Assembly (NCBI RefSeq): GCF_029589435.1
Contig: NZ_JARRAG010000002.1
Location: 2,914,001 to 2,978,000, forward strand
Origin: Paludisphaera mucosa
GTDB taxonomy: Bacteria > Planctomycetota > Planctomycetia > Isosphaerales > Isosphaeraceae
Direction: 5' to 3'
DNA length: 64,000 nt
Shown here: one piece after another, positions 9,845 through 18,197 of the stretch
Position numbering within the stretch: position 1 is the first letter of the stretch
Layout of the letters: each line of letters begins with the position of its first letter
The notes under the pieces: generated by a model
What the model saw: only the letters and a program-made list of their open reading frames with translations
Database searches by the model: none
What the model was told of the DNA's origin: nothing
Program-made: the position numbers and the translations under genes

Positions 9845-10741
9845 TTACAGCCGCTTGAGGCGGCGGGCCATCGTCCGGAAGGAGAACGGGGCCTTGAACC
9901 GCTCGTCCAGTGCGGTCGCGGCCTCTTCGATCGCGTCCGCGGGCTCCGGCTTCTCGGCTGTGGAGGCGATCACCACGAAGCCGGCGCCGTTAGGCAGCTT
10001 GCAGGCGTAGGTGTTGGGGAAGGCCTTGCGGATGTCGCTCATGTCCTGCAGGACGGAGTTGTGGGGGTTGAGGTTGAAGACGACCACCCCGGCGGGGGCG
10101 AGCCGCTGCTTCACCTGCTCGTAGAAGGCCAGGGTCTTCAGGTGCAGCGGGGCACCCGTCGCGTCGGTGCCCCCCGATGGGCGGAGGAAGGCGTCCATGT
10201 AGATGATGTCGTACTTCGCGTCGGATTCTCGGAGATGTACCAGGCCGTCGCACAGCTTGACGTCGACGTTCCCGCCCGATTTCACGCCGAAGAAGCGGTC
10301 GGCGACGCTAACGATCAGGGGATCGATCTCGACGACATCCAGCTTGACCGCGGGGTCGTGGATCTTGAGGAAATGGACCATCGCCCCGCCCCCCAGTCCC
10401 ACAAGCAAGGCTCGCTTCGGCTGGGGCCTTAAGATGTAGCTGAGGAACATGTTCCTCGTGTAAGGGATTCGCAGGTCGTCGGGACGTTTGAGGTCGACCT
10501 GGCTCTCGATGACCTCCTCGCCGTTGTCGCGGACGAAGTAGAGCGTCCGCATGCTCCCCTCCCGTTTCACCTTGACGTGGGAGTAGTTCGAAACCTCGTC
10601 AAGCTCGACCGTGAGGGGGACCTGGAGGCAGGCCCCAAACGCCGAGCCTGCAGCCGTGAGCGTCGCCGCGACGGCGAGGAGCAAGGCCCAGGCGGACGTC
10701 GTCCACCGAGAGTCCGAGTGCAGCTGGCGAATGAGGCGCAT
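9845..10741 (-). CDS. Exported spermidine-synthase-fold protein
   Basis: 298 residues. Residues 10-36 form a hydrophobic signal-like segment ending near AAGSAFGA, so export or membrane anchoring is predicted, which is unusual for an aminopropyltransferase. The rest has the spermidine-synthase Rossmann fold: LLVGLGGGAMVHFLK (SAM-type glycine loop), DVVEIDPLIV (acidic residue on strand 2) and YDIIYMDAFL. The usual catalytic stretch (D-S/T-D-P) is replaced by MDAFLRPSGG, so polyamine synthesis is doubtful; a different transfer or a non-catalytic role is possible. ATG 10741 is chosen because the signal-like segment starts there. It lies 68 bp downstream of the GH10-like gene on the same strand and may be co-transcribed with it. 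Confidence 0.7.
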   Translation of the reverse strand: MRLIRQLHSDSRWTTSAWALLLAVAATLTAAGSAFGACLQVPLTVELDEVSNYSHVKVKREGSMRTLYFVRDNGEEVIESQVDLKRPDDLRIPYTRNMFLSYILRPQPKRALLVGLGGGAMVHFLKIHDPAVKLDVVEIDPLIVSVADRFFGVKSGGNVDVKLCDGLVHLRESDAKYDIIYMDAFLRPSGGTDATGAPLHLKTLAFYEQVKQRLAPAGVVVFNLNPHNSVLQDMSDIRKAFPNTYACKLPNGAGFVVIASTAEKPEPADAIEEAATALDERFKAPFSFRTMARRLKRL

Positions 10742-10809
10742 GCAAGTCTCCTGGTGCTGGACGATTCTCGCTTCCCAGACCGGTCTCGCTCGAAGTCGAA
10801 CGGCGTGCA

Positions 10810-12300
10810 TCACGCCAGCAGGTCGCCCCGGATCGTGCGGAGTCGGGCGACGGCCGCCTTGGGGGAGCCGTCGGGCCGGTGCAGGCCGCCGTGGGGGTAG
10901 AGGTGGGTGATCCCGTCGCTCGGCTGGAGCCAGTTCACCGCACGCACGAAGGGCTTGGCGACGGCCAGCGAGGTCCAGCGCGCAGCCCATTCGGCCTGGC
11001 TCGCCTCAGTGGGGGGGGCGGGCCATTGCCAGACTTCCACCTTCACGTTCGCGTCGGCGTTCGGATCCGGCGTCGCGGCCGAGGGCGCGACCAGCGTCAC
11101 GTTGAGGGGGACGTTGAGCAGCGAGTACAGGTCCAGCAGCCGTGAAAACTCGAACAGGTCGCGGCCGTCGCTCCCCGGGTTGGAGTAGCCTGGGGCGATC
11201 TCCAGCGCGACACTCGAGATCCCCACGTCCGACCGGATCAGGTAATCGCATAAGTGCAGAGGACCGAGCTGGAACCGGCTGGAGCTCATCCATTCCATCC
11301 AGGGCCGGTCGATACCCAAACAGAGCTGCGCCGCCGGATCGGCCTGGCGGGCGACCTGGAGCGCGCGGGCGGTGATTCGGATCTGGTCCTCCTCGCCGAG
11401 GCCCAGGACGTCGTGCCCGGCCGGGCGATGGGCGACGTGCCAGATGGGGACCTTGCCGCGGTAGCGGGTGACGACCTGGCGGACGTAGTCGGCGACGAAG
11501 CTGCTGATCGTGTCGACGTCGCCGTCCCAGAGCCAGATCCAGTCCGGGAGGCACGCCGCCCGGAACTCGATCAGGGGGCCGCCCTCGACGTTCAGGTGAT
11601 GCTTGCGTGCCCAGGCGACCTGGGCGTCGAGCAAGTCCCAACGGTGCTTGCCCTCGGAAGGGGCCACGTCCTTCCAGGACGCCGCCGTCTGCGCCGTGTT
11701 GAAGGTCGAGGGCCAAGTCGCCGAACCCGCGGCCTTATCGGGATCGCCCGAAAGCACGCAGCCGAGGTTGGTGGAAAGTCGGCCGGCGACGGCGAGGCGG
11801 TTCTGGAGCACCTGGGCGAGGTACGTCTCGGTCAGCTGGGCCCCGGCGAGGCTGGACGCTTCCAGGCTCTCCTGCGCCGCGGCGTAGGAGGCGTCGGGAT
11901 CGTCGGCGAGCAAGGCCGCGCGCACGAAGGCGCGGCGGGAGGTGCGCATCAGGTCGTCGAGCGTCGATTCGGTCCGAAGTCCGAGCTGGGTCCAGTCGGC
12001 CGACTGGTTTCGCACGTCGTTGAGCTTCCCGCGAGCCAGCTCCAGGGCCAGGACGTACGGGGCGGCCCGCTCGCCGAGCGTGGCGGTCCCCACGACGGGC
12101 GAGCCGAAGCCGGCGATCGGCCAGGGCGTGAACAGCCGGCCGCTCTCGCTCGAATCGCTCGTGCAGGTCATCAGGCCGTTGCGGAAATCGAGGCCCAGCC
12201 GGCCCGGGGTCCGGTCCAGGCCGGTCGTGTAGACGCGACGCTGGCTCGCCAACTTCCCGGCGATCTCGTTCGAGGGCAGCCTGAACTTGAGAACCCCCAT
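10810..12300 (-). CDS. GH10-like (endo-1,4-beta-xylanase family) protein with altered catalytic site
   Basis: 496 residues. The C-terminal two-thirds fit a GH10 TIM barrel: AASWKDVAPSEGKHRWDLLD corresponds to the family's strand with the E/P-x-G core, followed by VAWARKHHLNVEGGPLIEF and LPDWIWLWDG. The acid/base motif of active GH10 enzymes (W-D-V-x-N-E) is replaced by WHVAHRP at 287-293, so the acid/base glutamate is absent. A glutamate remains near the nucleophile position (E367 in VALEIAP). The N-terminal ~200 residues are a poorly characterised beta-rich domain. No signal peptide is visible. It may be a carbohydrate-binding or regulatory homologue instead of an active xylanase. Confidence 0.68.
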   Translation of the reverse strand: MGVLKFRLPSNEIAGKLASQRRVYTTGLDRTPGRLGLDFRNGLMTCTSDSSESGRLFTPWPIAGFGSPVVGTATLGERAAPYVLALELARGKLNDVRNQSADWTQLGLRTESTLDDLMRTSRRAFVRAALLADDPDASYAAAQESLEASSLAGAQLTETYLAQVLQNRLAVAGRLSTNLGCVLSGDPDKAAGSATWPSTFNTAQTAASWKDVAPSEGKHRWDLLDAQVAWARKHHLNVEGGPLIEFRAACLPDWIWLWDGDVDTISSFVADYVRQVVTRYRGKVPIWHVAHRPAGHDVLGLGEEDQIRITARALQVARQADPAAQLCLGIDRPWMEWMSSSRFQLGPLHLCDYLIRSDVGISSVALEIAPGYSNPGSDGRDLFEFSRLLDLYSLLNVPLNVTLVAPSAATPDPNADANVKVEVWQWPAPPTEASQAEWAARWTSLAVAKPFVRAVNWLQPSDGITHLYPHGGLHRPDGSPKAAVARLRTIRGDLLA

Positions 12301-12665
12301 GCCTTGCGTCCACCCGAGATCTTGGGCCTGCGTTCCGGGGCCGAGCGGCGGCGGCGGTCGGTCGCGACCGGGGGGCTCGCACCCTCGCGGGGATCCCGCC
12401 TCATCTACAAAAGAATATCGGCGTTCCGAGGCGTTGACCAGTCGACCGGGCTCCGTCCAGCCGCGGACCTGGGCCTACCCGACCCGTTCCCGCTCGCCTT
12501 CCCGATCGCTAATCTTCATTAGGGACGTCGACGATTCCGTGACCCGACTTGAGTCGGGTTCCCCGACCGACGCCACCACGCCGCCGATGAAGGCGAGGCC
12601 CCGCAACGTCCGGATACGTTTCTGCGACGGGTCGACCCCGCTGCACCCGCCCCCGAGCCGACGAC
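12301..12665. other. Intergenic region between divergent genes
   Basis: 365 bp between the GH10-like gene (minus) and a hydroxyacid dehydrogenase gene (plus). It contains a promoter-like element for the minus-strand gene (12412-12440) and a slightly AT-richer patch around 12505-12530. No convincing coding sequence, RNA gene or repeat was seen. Open frames crossing it are arginine- and proline-rich and look like by-products of high GC. Confidence 0.5.
12412..12440 (-). promoter_or_regulatory. Possible promoter for the GH10-like gene
   Basis: On the minus strand TGGTCA and TATTCT are separated by 17 bp, about 110 bp upstream of the GH10-like start codon. The -35 box matches the consensus at four of six positions. 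This is a weak, consensus-only prediction. Confidence 0.3.
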
Positions 12666-13649
12666 ATGCCCTCCGTGCTCATCTGCCAGTACATGCTCCG
12701 GAATCGGCCCGGCCGCTTCCGCGACATCCTCACCAATGCAGGTTTCGAGCCCATCGACGCCGTGGGCGGGAACATCCTGACCGCCGACGACCTTCGGACC
12801 TGGCTACCTCGGGTGGAAGCCGTCATCGTCGGCGGCGAACGGCTGACGCCTGAGCTGTTCGCCGTCGCGCCCCGACTCCGGGTCGCCGCGAGGACGGGCG
12901 TCGGCTACGACGGGATCAACCTGCCCGCCGCCCGCGCGCATGGGGTCGTCGTGACGATCACGCCGGGCGCGAACCATGAGAGCGTGGCAGAACATGTCTT
13001 CGCCATGTTGCTCGCACTGACCCGCGACGTCGTTTCGAACGACGCGACGATCCACGCCGGCGGCTGGGACCGTCGCGTGGGCGTCCCGATCCGCGGCAAG
13101 ATCATGGGACTTTATGGTTTAGGACGCATCGGCCGCGCCGTGGCCGTGCGAGCCCGAGCCTTTGGGATGCGCGTCGTCGCTCACGACCTCCAGCCCCCTG
13201 CCGAGGCCGACGCCCTGCTCGAAATCAAGCGCGTCACGGTCGAGGAGCTCCTGGCCGTCGCCGACGTGGTCAGTCTGCACATCCCGCTGACGGCCGAGAC
13301 ACGAAATCTCGTCGATGAACGGTTCCTGGCCGGGATGAAGCCGGGGGCGTACCTCATCAACACTGCGCGCGGCGGCATGGTCGTAGACGCAGATCTGCGA
13401 TCCGCGCTCGAATCGGGCCGACTCGCCGGGGCGGGTCTCGACGTCTTCCATCAGGAGCCGCCCGCGCCGGGATGCCCGCTGCTGGGGGCTCCGAACCTCA
13501 TCCTCAGCCCGCACGTCGGCGGGACCGACGCGGGCGCCATGGAAGAGATGGCCCAGGGGGCCGCCCAATGCATCGTCGACCTCTATCAGGGCCGGTGGCC
13601 GTCGCCGTGCGTGGTCGACGGCTCGCTGCGGGACGGCTGGACGTGGTGA
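12666..13649 (+). CDS. D-isomer-specific 2-hydroxyacid dehydrogenase (PGDH-like)
   Basis: 327 residues with the NAD-binding loop GLYGLGRIGRAV and the catalytic Arg (NTARGGMVVDADL), Glu (DVFHQEPPAPG) and His (LSPHVGGTD). The stretch GYDGINLPAARAHGVVVTITPGAN is typical of the phosphoglycerate-dehydrogenase-like subfamily. It reduces or oxidises a 2-keto/2-hydroxy acid pair with NAD(H). The protein lacks the ACT domain of full-length SerA, so serine synthesis is not certain. It is a distinct paralogue of the gene at 1751-2764. It stands alone, converging on iscA across a strong hairpin. Confidence 0.85.
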   Translation: MPSVLICQYMLRNRPGRFRDILTNAGFEPIDAVGGNILTADDLRTWLPRVEAVIVGGERLTPELFAVAPRLRVAARTGVGYDGINLPAARAHGVVVTITPGANHESVAEHVFAMLLALTRDVVSNDATIHAGGWDRRVGVPIRGKIMGLYGLGRIGRAVAVRARAFGMRVVAHDLQPPAEADALLEIKRVTVEELLAVADVVSLHIPLTAETRNLVDERFLAGMKPGAYLINTARGGMVVDADLRSALESGRLAGAGLDVFHQEPPAPGCPLLGAPNLILSPHVGGTDAGAMEEMAQGAAQCIVDLYQGRWPSPCVVDGSLRDGWTW

Positions 13650-13666
13650 TTTGGCCGTAACGCACG

Positions 13667-13701
13667 ACGGCCGGGCGGGGACGATTCCCCGCGCCGGCCG
13701 T
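13667..13701. terminator. Bidirectional hairpin terminator
   Basis: A long GC-rich inverted repeat: ACGGCCGGGCGGGGA, loop CGAT, then the complementary arm with a single bulged G. It sits between two convergent genes (stops at 13649 and 13728), where a bidirectional terminator is expected. No strong T-run follows, so its use as an intrinsic terminator is probable but not certain. Confidence 0.6.
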
Positions 13702-13727
13702 GGCGTGATCGCAAGTCGTTATCTGAA

Positions 13728-14057
13728 TTAAACCTGGAACGACGAGCCGCAGCCGCAGCTCTTGACGACGTTCGGGTTGTTGAAGACGAAACCACGCTTC
13801 TCCAGGCCGTCGAAGAAGTCGAGGACGGTGCCGTCGAGGTAGGGGTCGAACTTCTTGTCGACGGCCAGCTTGATGCCGTGCTGCTCGGCGACGCGGTCGC
13901 GCTCGCTGGTGTCCGTGTCGAAGTTCAGGCTATACGAGAAGCCGCTGCAGCCGCCGCCCTGGACGCCGATGCGGAGGACCGTCCCCTCGGGGAGGCTCTG
14001 GTCGGTGATGATCTTCTTGACTTCGTCGGCCGCCTTCTCGGTCAGCGTCACGCCCAT
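13728..14057 (-). CDS. Iron-sulfur cluster insertion/assembly protein, IscA/ErpA family
   Basis: 109 residues of the HesB/IscA A-type carrier family. All three cluster-binding cysteines are present: one in [10 protein letters not shown] and two in the C-terminal SCGCGSSF. These proteins accept Fe-S clusters from the assembly scaffold and deliver them to apo-enzymes; NadA, encoded at 39927-41039, is a typical client type. The start is ATG 14057, not an upstream in-frame start, because a strong Shine-Dalgarno (AAGGAGAT) lies 6 nt before it. It follows iscS by 97 bp on the same strand, as in many isc-type clusters. IscA, ErpA and SufA cannot be told apart from sequence alone. Confidence 0.92.
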   Translation of the reverse strand: MGVTLTEKAADEVKKIITDQSLPEGTVLRIGVQGGGCSGFSYSLNFDTDTSERDRVAEQHGIKLAVDKKFDPYLDGTVLDFFDGLEKRGFVFNNPNVVKSCGCGSSFQV

Positions 14058-14063
14058 CTCACG

Positions 14064-14071
14064 ATCTCCTT
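14064..14071 (-). promoter_or_regulatory. Ribosome binding site of the IscA/ErpA-family gene
   Basis: AAGGAGAT on the minus strand, 6 nt upstream of ATG 14057. It fixes the start and excludes the 24-codon N-terminal extension of the open frame. Confidence 0.75.
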
Positions 14072-14154
14072 GTTCGGTGTCTCGCTCGGAACGGCAGGGA
14101 ATCCACCCAGGGGCGGCAGGCTCCCGCACGTCGAATCATACCACGACGTCAACA

Positions 14155-15360
14155 TCAATCGTGTTCGCGGATTTTCGAGGAAGGCCCGGCAGACCAGGCG
14201 GCGCTGTGGACTCGGAGCGTCGACACGGCCTTCGCGACGACCTCGATCGCATATTCCACGTCCGCGGCCGAATTGAACCGGCCGACCCCGAATCGCAAGC
14301 TGGCCCGTGCGGAATCCTCATCGCGGCCCATCGCACGGAGGACGTGGCTGGGCTCGGGTTCGGCCGAGGTGCATGCGGCTCCCGAGCTGACGGCGACGTC
14401 GCGCATCGCCATCATGAGCGCCTCGCCGTCGACGTAGGCGAAGCTCAGGTTGAGGTTTCCGTCGAGTCGGGCCGTCGGGTGGCCGTTGAGCCGCACGTCC
14501 GACGTACGCTCGCGAATGCCCGCCTCCAGGCGATCGCGTAGGGTCCGGATCCGGGGCAGGTCCACCGCCCGCTCGGCGATCGCCAGGGCGGCCGCCTCCC
14601 CCAGGCCCACGATGAGGGGGACGGCCGGCGTGCCGCTCCGCAGCCCTCGTTCGTGACCGCCGCCGTCGAACAGGGGCTTGAGCCTCACCTGGGGATCCCG
14701 CCGTCGTACGTAGAGAGCGCCGATTCCTTTCGGGCCGTAAATTTTATGCCCCGAGAGACTGAGCAGGTCGATGTGGTCGGCTTGCACGTCCAGGTCGAGC
14801 TTGCCGACCGCCTGGGTGGCGTCGGTGTGGAAGACCACCCCGCGCTCGTGGCAGAGAGCGCCGATCTCCCGGATCGGATTAATCGTGCCCACCTCATTGT
14901 TCGCCGTCATGACCGAGACCAGGACCGTCTCGGGCCGGATCGCTTCGCGGACGGCGTCGGCCTCGACCAGGCCGTTTTCGTCGCAGGTGACGATCGAGAC
15001 GTTCCAGCCCCCTTCGCGACCGAGTCGTTCAACGACGTCCAGCACCGACTTGTGCTCGACGGCGGTCGTCACGACGTGGTCGCCGCGGCGCTTCAGGAGC
15101 GGCAGGGCCCCCTTGATCGCCAGGTTGTTCGCCTCGGTCGCCCCGGCCGTGAAGACGATCTCCTTGGGATCGGCCCCGATGGCCTCGGCGACCCGGCCGC
15201 GGGCGTGATCGACGGCCTCGGCGGCGTCCCAGCCGAATCGGTGCGAGACGCTGGCTGCGTTGCCGTAGATCTCGGTGAAATACGGCATCATCGCCGCGAC
15301 GACGCGAGGGTCGGGCTTCGTCGTCGAGTGGTTGTCGAGATAGACGGCCTGCCTGGTCAC
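14155..15360 (-). CDS. Cysteine desulfurase (IscS/NifS family)
   Basis: 401 residues of a class V PLP aminotransferase fold. The N-terminal VYLDNHSTTKPDPRV is diagnostic. The PLP lysine is in SGHKIYGPKG, and the active-site cysteine lies in the flexible loop SSGAACTSAEPEPSHVL with the long class I (IscS/NifS) spacing. It removes sulfur from cysteine as a persulfide for Fe-S assembly and tRNA thiolation (for example MnmA, also in this window). It heads a minus-strand pair with the IscA/ErpA-family gene and has a good promoter-like element about 51 bp upstream. No IscU scaffold gene is seen nearby. Confidence 0.93.
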   Translation of the reverse strand: MTRQAVYLDNHSTTKPDPRVVAAMMPYFTEIYGNAASVSHRFGWDAAEAVDHARGRVAEAIGADPKEIVFTAGATEANNLAIKGALPLLKRRGDHVVTTAVEHKSVLDVVERLGREGGWNVSIVTCDENGLVEADAVREAIRPETVLVSVMTANNEVGTINPIREIGALCHERGVVFHTDATQAVGKLDLDVQADHIDLLSLSGHKIYGPKGIGALYVRRRDPQVRLKPLFDGGGHERGLRSGTPAVPLIVGLGEAAALAIAERAVDLPRIRTLRDRLEAGIRERTSDVRLNGHPTARLDGNLNLSFAYVDGEALMMAMRDVAVSSGAACTSAEPEPSHVLRAMGRDEDSARASLRFGVGRFNSAADVEYAIEVVAKAVSTLRVHSAAWSAGPSSKIREHD

Positions 15361-15411
15361 CGGGGACGGACCTCACGAGGCGGGTTTTTCACACCTTATA
15401 CTGCACAATTG

Positions 15412-15440
15412 ATCTTAGCCGCGGGGCCTGCGGCGATCAA
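15412..15440 (-). promoter_or_regulatory. Promoter of the cysteine desulfurase-IscA pair
   Basis: On the minus strand TTGATC and TAAGAT are spaced by 17 bp, with the -10 about 51 bp upstream of the cysteine desulfurase start. No IscR-like palindrome was recognised overlapping it. It is a consensus-based prediction. Confidence 0.45.
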
Positions 15441-15605
15441 GTCGCGGGGGCTGGTCCATCGTCAATGCGGCAACTCCGGGTTGCGGCGATGCGAGTCCCG
15501 CTGTACAACGCCGATTGCCGCGACGCGCGAGGCGACCGGCGGCGTTCGCGCCGTCCTCGCCGCCCCTCAGGGATGACCAACCATACGCAACGAGCCGGGC
15601 ACGGC

Positions 15606-15611
15606 AGGAGG
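15606..15611 (+). promoter_or_regulatory. Ribosome binding site deciding a GTG start
   Basis: A perfect AGGAGG, 5 nt upstream of GTG 15617. It argues for that start over the first codon of the longer open frame (15515). Confidence 0.75.
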
Positions 15612-15616
15612 CCGAG

Positions 15617-16333
15617 GTGGCGTACGACAAGAAGCAAGCGACCGAGGAGTTCGGTCGCTGGAGCGAGAGTTACGATCGCAGCGTGCTGCAATGGCTCCTG
15701 TTCGGCCCCTCGCACCGCTCGCTGATACGGCGGATCGACGCCGTTGCTGGGGATCGGCCGATCACGATCCTGGACGTGGGCTGCGGGACCGGCGTGTTCG
15801 CCTCGCGAATCCGCACGGCGCTGCCCCAGGCGCGAGTCTTCGGGGTCGACCTGGTCTCCGACATGCTGACCCGGGGGGCCCACCGCTGGCGGGCGCTCGC
15901 CGAGGCCGTCCATCCGGTCCAAGGCGACAGCGAGCGGTTGCCGTTCGCGTCGGGGGCGTTCGACTTCGTCACCTGCGCCAACAGCTTCCACCACTATCCC
16001 AACCAGGAGCAGGCGGCTTCCGAGATGCACCGCGTGCTCAAGCCGGGCGGCCGGCTCTTGCTGATCGACGGCTATCGCGACGCCCCTTGGGGTTGGTTCA
16101 TCTACGACGTCTGCGTCACCTATCGCGAGGGGAACGTCCACCACGCCTCGGCGAAGCGGTTCCGCGAGATCCTCGACCGTGCGGGGTTCCAGGCCGTGGC
16201 CCAGAAGGTCCACCGCGGCCCGGCCCCCTTCCTGCTGAACGAGGCGATCGCCGCCGAGCCGACGCCGCTCTACCCCGCGCCCCACTTCCACCTCCGCTCC
16301 CCGGCATCCGTCGAACACGCCGCCGAGGTTTGA
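15617..16333 (+). CDS. Class I SAM-dependent methyltransferase
   Basis: 238 residues from the GTG placed behind a perfect AGGAGG. The SAM-binding loop ILDVGCGTGVFASRI (motif I) is followed by an acidic strand-2 residue (GVDLVSDM), FDFVTCANSFHHYPN (motif II/III region) and the VLKPGGRLLLIDG strand, typical of UbiE/Methyltransf_11 enzymes. The C-terminal half has no recognised substrate domain. It may methylate a quinone, lipid or other small molecule. It precedes the pfa-ole array by 288 bp on the same strand and could be linked to it, but the gap makes co-transcription uncertain. Confidence 0.8.
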   Translation: MAYDKKQATEEFGRWSESYDRSVLQWLLFGPSHRSLIRRIDAVAGDRPITILDVGCGTGVFASRIRTALPQARVFGVDLVSDMLTRGAHRWRALAEAVHPVQGDSERLPFASGAFDFVTCANSFHHYPNQEQAASEMHRVLKPGGRLLLIDGYRDAPWGWFIYDVCVTYREGNVHHASAKRFREILDRAGFQAVAQKVHRGPAPFLLNEAIAAEPTPLYPAPHFHLRSPASVEHAAEV

Positions 16334-16621
16334 GAGGACGGGACCCGCACGCTTTGCACGCCAGATCGGTTTAAGACGCCATGCGGGCCCGTCGAGGCGA
16401 GAAACGACGGGCTCGCGGTCGTCTTGAGGGACGGCCCGTCCTCGAACGAGGCGACGGATGTCCCCTGTCGGCGAGAGCCGCGCGCTGGTATATCTGCTCG
16501 TTTCCTTGATGATGCGGACGCCCTCCCGACGGCCCCCCGGGGACCGTCGCGCCCGACGCGCGACGCCCGGTCGTTCGCGCCGCCGGGCCTCGCATCACAC
16601 GGCGGAAGGCGGAGCAGGATC

Positions 16622-18196
16622 GTGCAGCGCGTCGAGGCGGATCGTGCGGGTTGGGAGGAGGCCCTCGGCCGGGTCGGCCGCGGCGTCGCCGTGACTCTGG
16701 AGGACGGCCTCGCCCGTTTCGAGGAGCCGACGCCGGACGCGACGTCCGACCGCGCCGCGTTCATCCCCCCCTGCCCGATCGACCGCCTGGGCGACGCCTC
16801 ATTCCGCCGTCTGCACGGCGTCCGCTACGCCTGCGTCGCCGGGGCCATGGCCAACGGGATCGCTTCGGTCGAGCTCGTCGAGGCGATGGCCCGGGCCGGG
16901 ATGTTGGGAATTTTCGGCGCCGCGGGCCTGGGAGTCGACGCCGTAGAGCGGGCAGTCGACCGACTTCAAAGCAGTTTGGGCGATAAAGCCCAGTACGGCT
17001 TCAATCTGATCCACAGCCCGAACGAGCCGGCGATCGAGTCGGCCGTCGTCGACCTCTACCTGCGACGCAACGTCCGGCTGGTGGAAGCCTCGGCTTTCCT
17101 GAACCTGACGCTTCCCGTGGTCCGCTACCGCGTTGCGGGGATCCACCGCGACGAGCGCGGGCGGGTCGTCGTCCCCAACCGCGTGGTCGCCAAGGCGTCG
17201 CGGGTCGAAGTGGCGCGGCGGTTCCTAGCGCCACCTCCCGAGAAGATGCTGCGAAACCTCGTCGAGCAGCAGGTCATCACGCCCGACCAGGCCGCCATGG
17301 CCGCGACGATCCCCATGGCCGAGGACCTGACGGCCGAGGCCGATTCCGGCGGTCACACCGACAACCAGCCTCTCGTCGTACTGCTGCCGACCTTCCTGGC
17401 CCTTCGCGATCGGCTCGCGGCCGAACACGACTACGACCGTCCGCTCCGCGTGGGGGCGGCCGGGGGGATCTCGACCCCCTGGGCGGCCGCCGGGGCCTTG
17501 GCGATGGGGGCCGGCTATCTCGTGACCGGCTCGGTGAACCAGGCGTGCGTCGAGGCCGGGACGTCGGACGTCGTCCGCACGATGCTCGCCCAGGCCCAGC
17601 AGGCCGATATCGCCATGGCCCCGGCGGCCGACATGTTCGAGATGGGCGTCAAGGTGCAGGTCCTGAAGCGCGGGACCATGTTCGCGATGAGGGCGGCCAA
17701 GCTCTACGAGTATTATCGGGCCTACGACGGGCTCGCGACGATCCCCGAAGCCGATCGCGCGACCCTGGAGAAGACCATTTTCCGGACGCCCCTCTCCGAG
17801 GTCTGGGAGCAGACCCGCACGTTCTTCGCACGCCGCGATCCGGGCCAGATCGCCCGCGCCGAGGCCGACCCCAAGGTCAAGATGGCCCTGGTATTCCGTT
17901 GGTATCTCGGCCGGTCCTCGCACTGGGCGAACGTCGGCGAGCCGACCCGGGCCGTCGACTACCAGATCTGGTGCGGGCCGGCCATGGCGGCGTTCAACGA
18001 CTGGACGCGAGGGACGTTCCTCCAGGAGCCCGGCAACCGCCGCGCGGCCGACGTGGCCCTGAACATCCTGTACGGCGCCGCCGTCCTGCTTCGCGCCCGG
18101 ATGGCGACGATGCAGGGCGTGCCCCTCCCGGAGGGGACGCCGCGGCTGGCCCCCATGCCCCGTGAAGAGATTGAGAAATTGGGGGCGAATCCTTAA
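16622..18196 (+). CDS. pfaD: PfaD-like enoyl reductase of a PUFA-type synthase
   Basis: 524 residues from GTG 16622; an in-frame TTG at 16424 would add a low-complexity, basic N-terminus without conservation. It is a flavin-dependent 2-nitropropane-dioxygenase-fold enzyme of the PfaD type. Visible segments include VAGAMANGIASVELVEAMARA, GFNLIHSPNEPAIE, LRVGAAGGISTPWAAAGALA and GSVNQACVEAGTSD, and the C-terminal helical region RWYLGRSSHWANVGE typical of PfaD. In PUFA synthases PfaD is the trans-acting enoyl reductase that reduces selected double bonds on the ACP-bound chain. It is the first gene of the seven-gene array. Its TAA is one base before the pfaA ATG. Confidence 0.88.
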   Translation: MQRVEADRAGWEEALGRVGRGVAVTLEDGLARFEEPTPDATSDRAAFIPPCPIDRLGDASFRRLHGVRYACVAGAMANGIASVELVEAMARAGMLGIFGAAGLGVDAVERAVDRLQSSLGDKAQYGFNLIHSPNEPAIESAVVDLYLRRNVRLVEASAFLNLTLPVVRYRVAGIHRDERGRVVVPNRVVAKASRVEVARRFLAPPPEKMLRNLVEQQVITPDQAAMAATIPMAEDLTAEADSGGHTDNQPLVVLLPTFLALRDRLAAEHDYDRPLRVGAAGGISTPWAAAGALAMGAGYLVTGSVNQACVEAGTSDVVRTMLAQAQQADIAMAPAADMFEMGVKVQVLKRGTMFAMRAAKLYEYYRAYDGLATIPEADRATLEKTIFRTPLSEVWEQTRTFFARRDPGQIARAEADPKVKMALVFRWYLGRSSHWANVGEPTRAVDYQIWCGPAMAAFNDWTRGTFLQEPGNRRAADVALNILYGAAVLLRARMATMQGVPLPEGTPRLAPMPREEIEKLGANP

Positions 18197-18197
18197 G

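Noticed and set aside
16424-16621. TTG-started N-terminal extension of pfaD
   Set aside because: The extra 66 residues are low-complexity, lack family conservation and have no good ribosome binding site.
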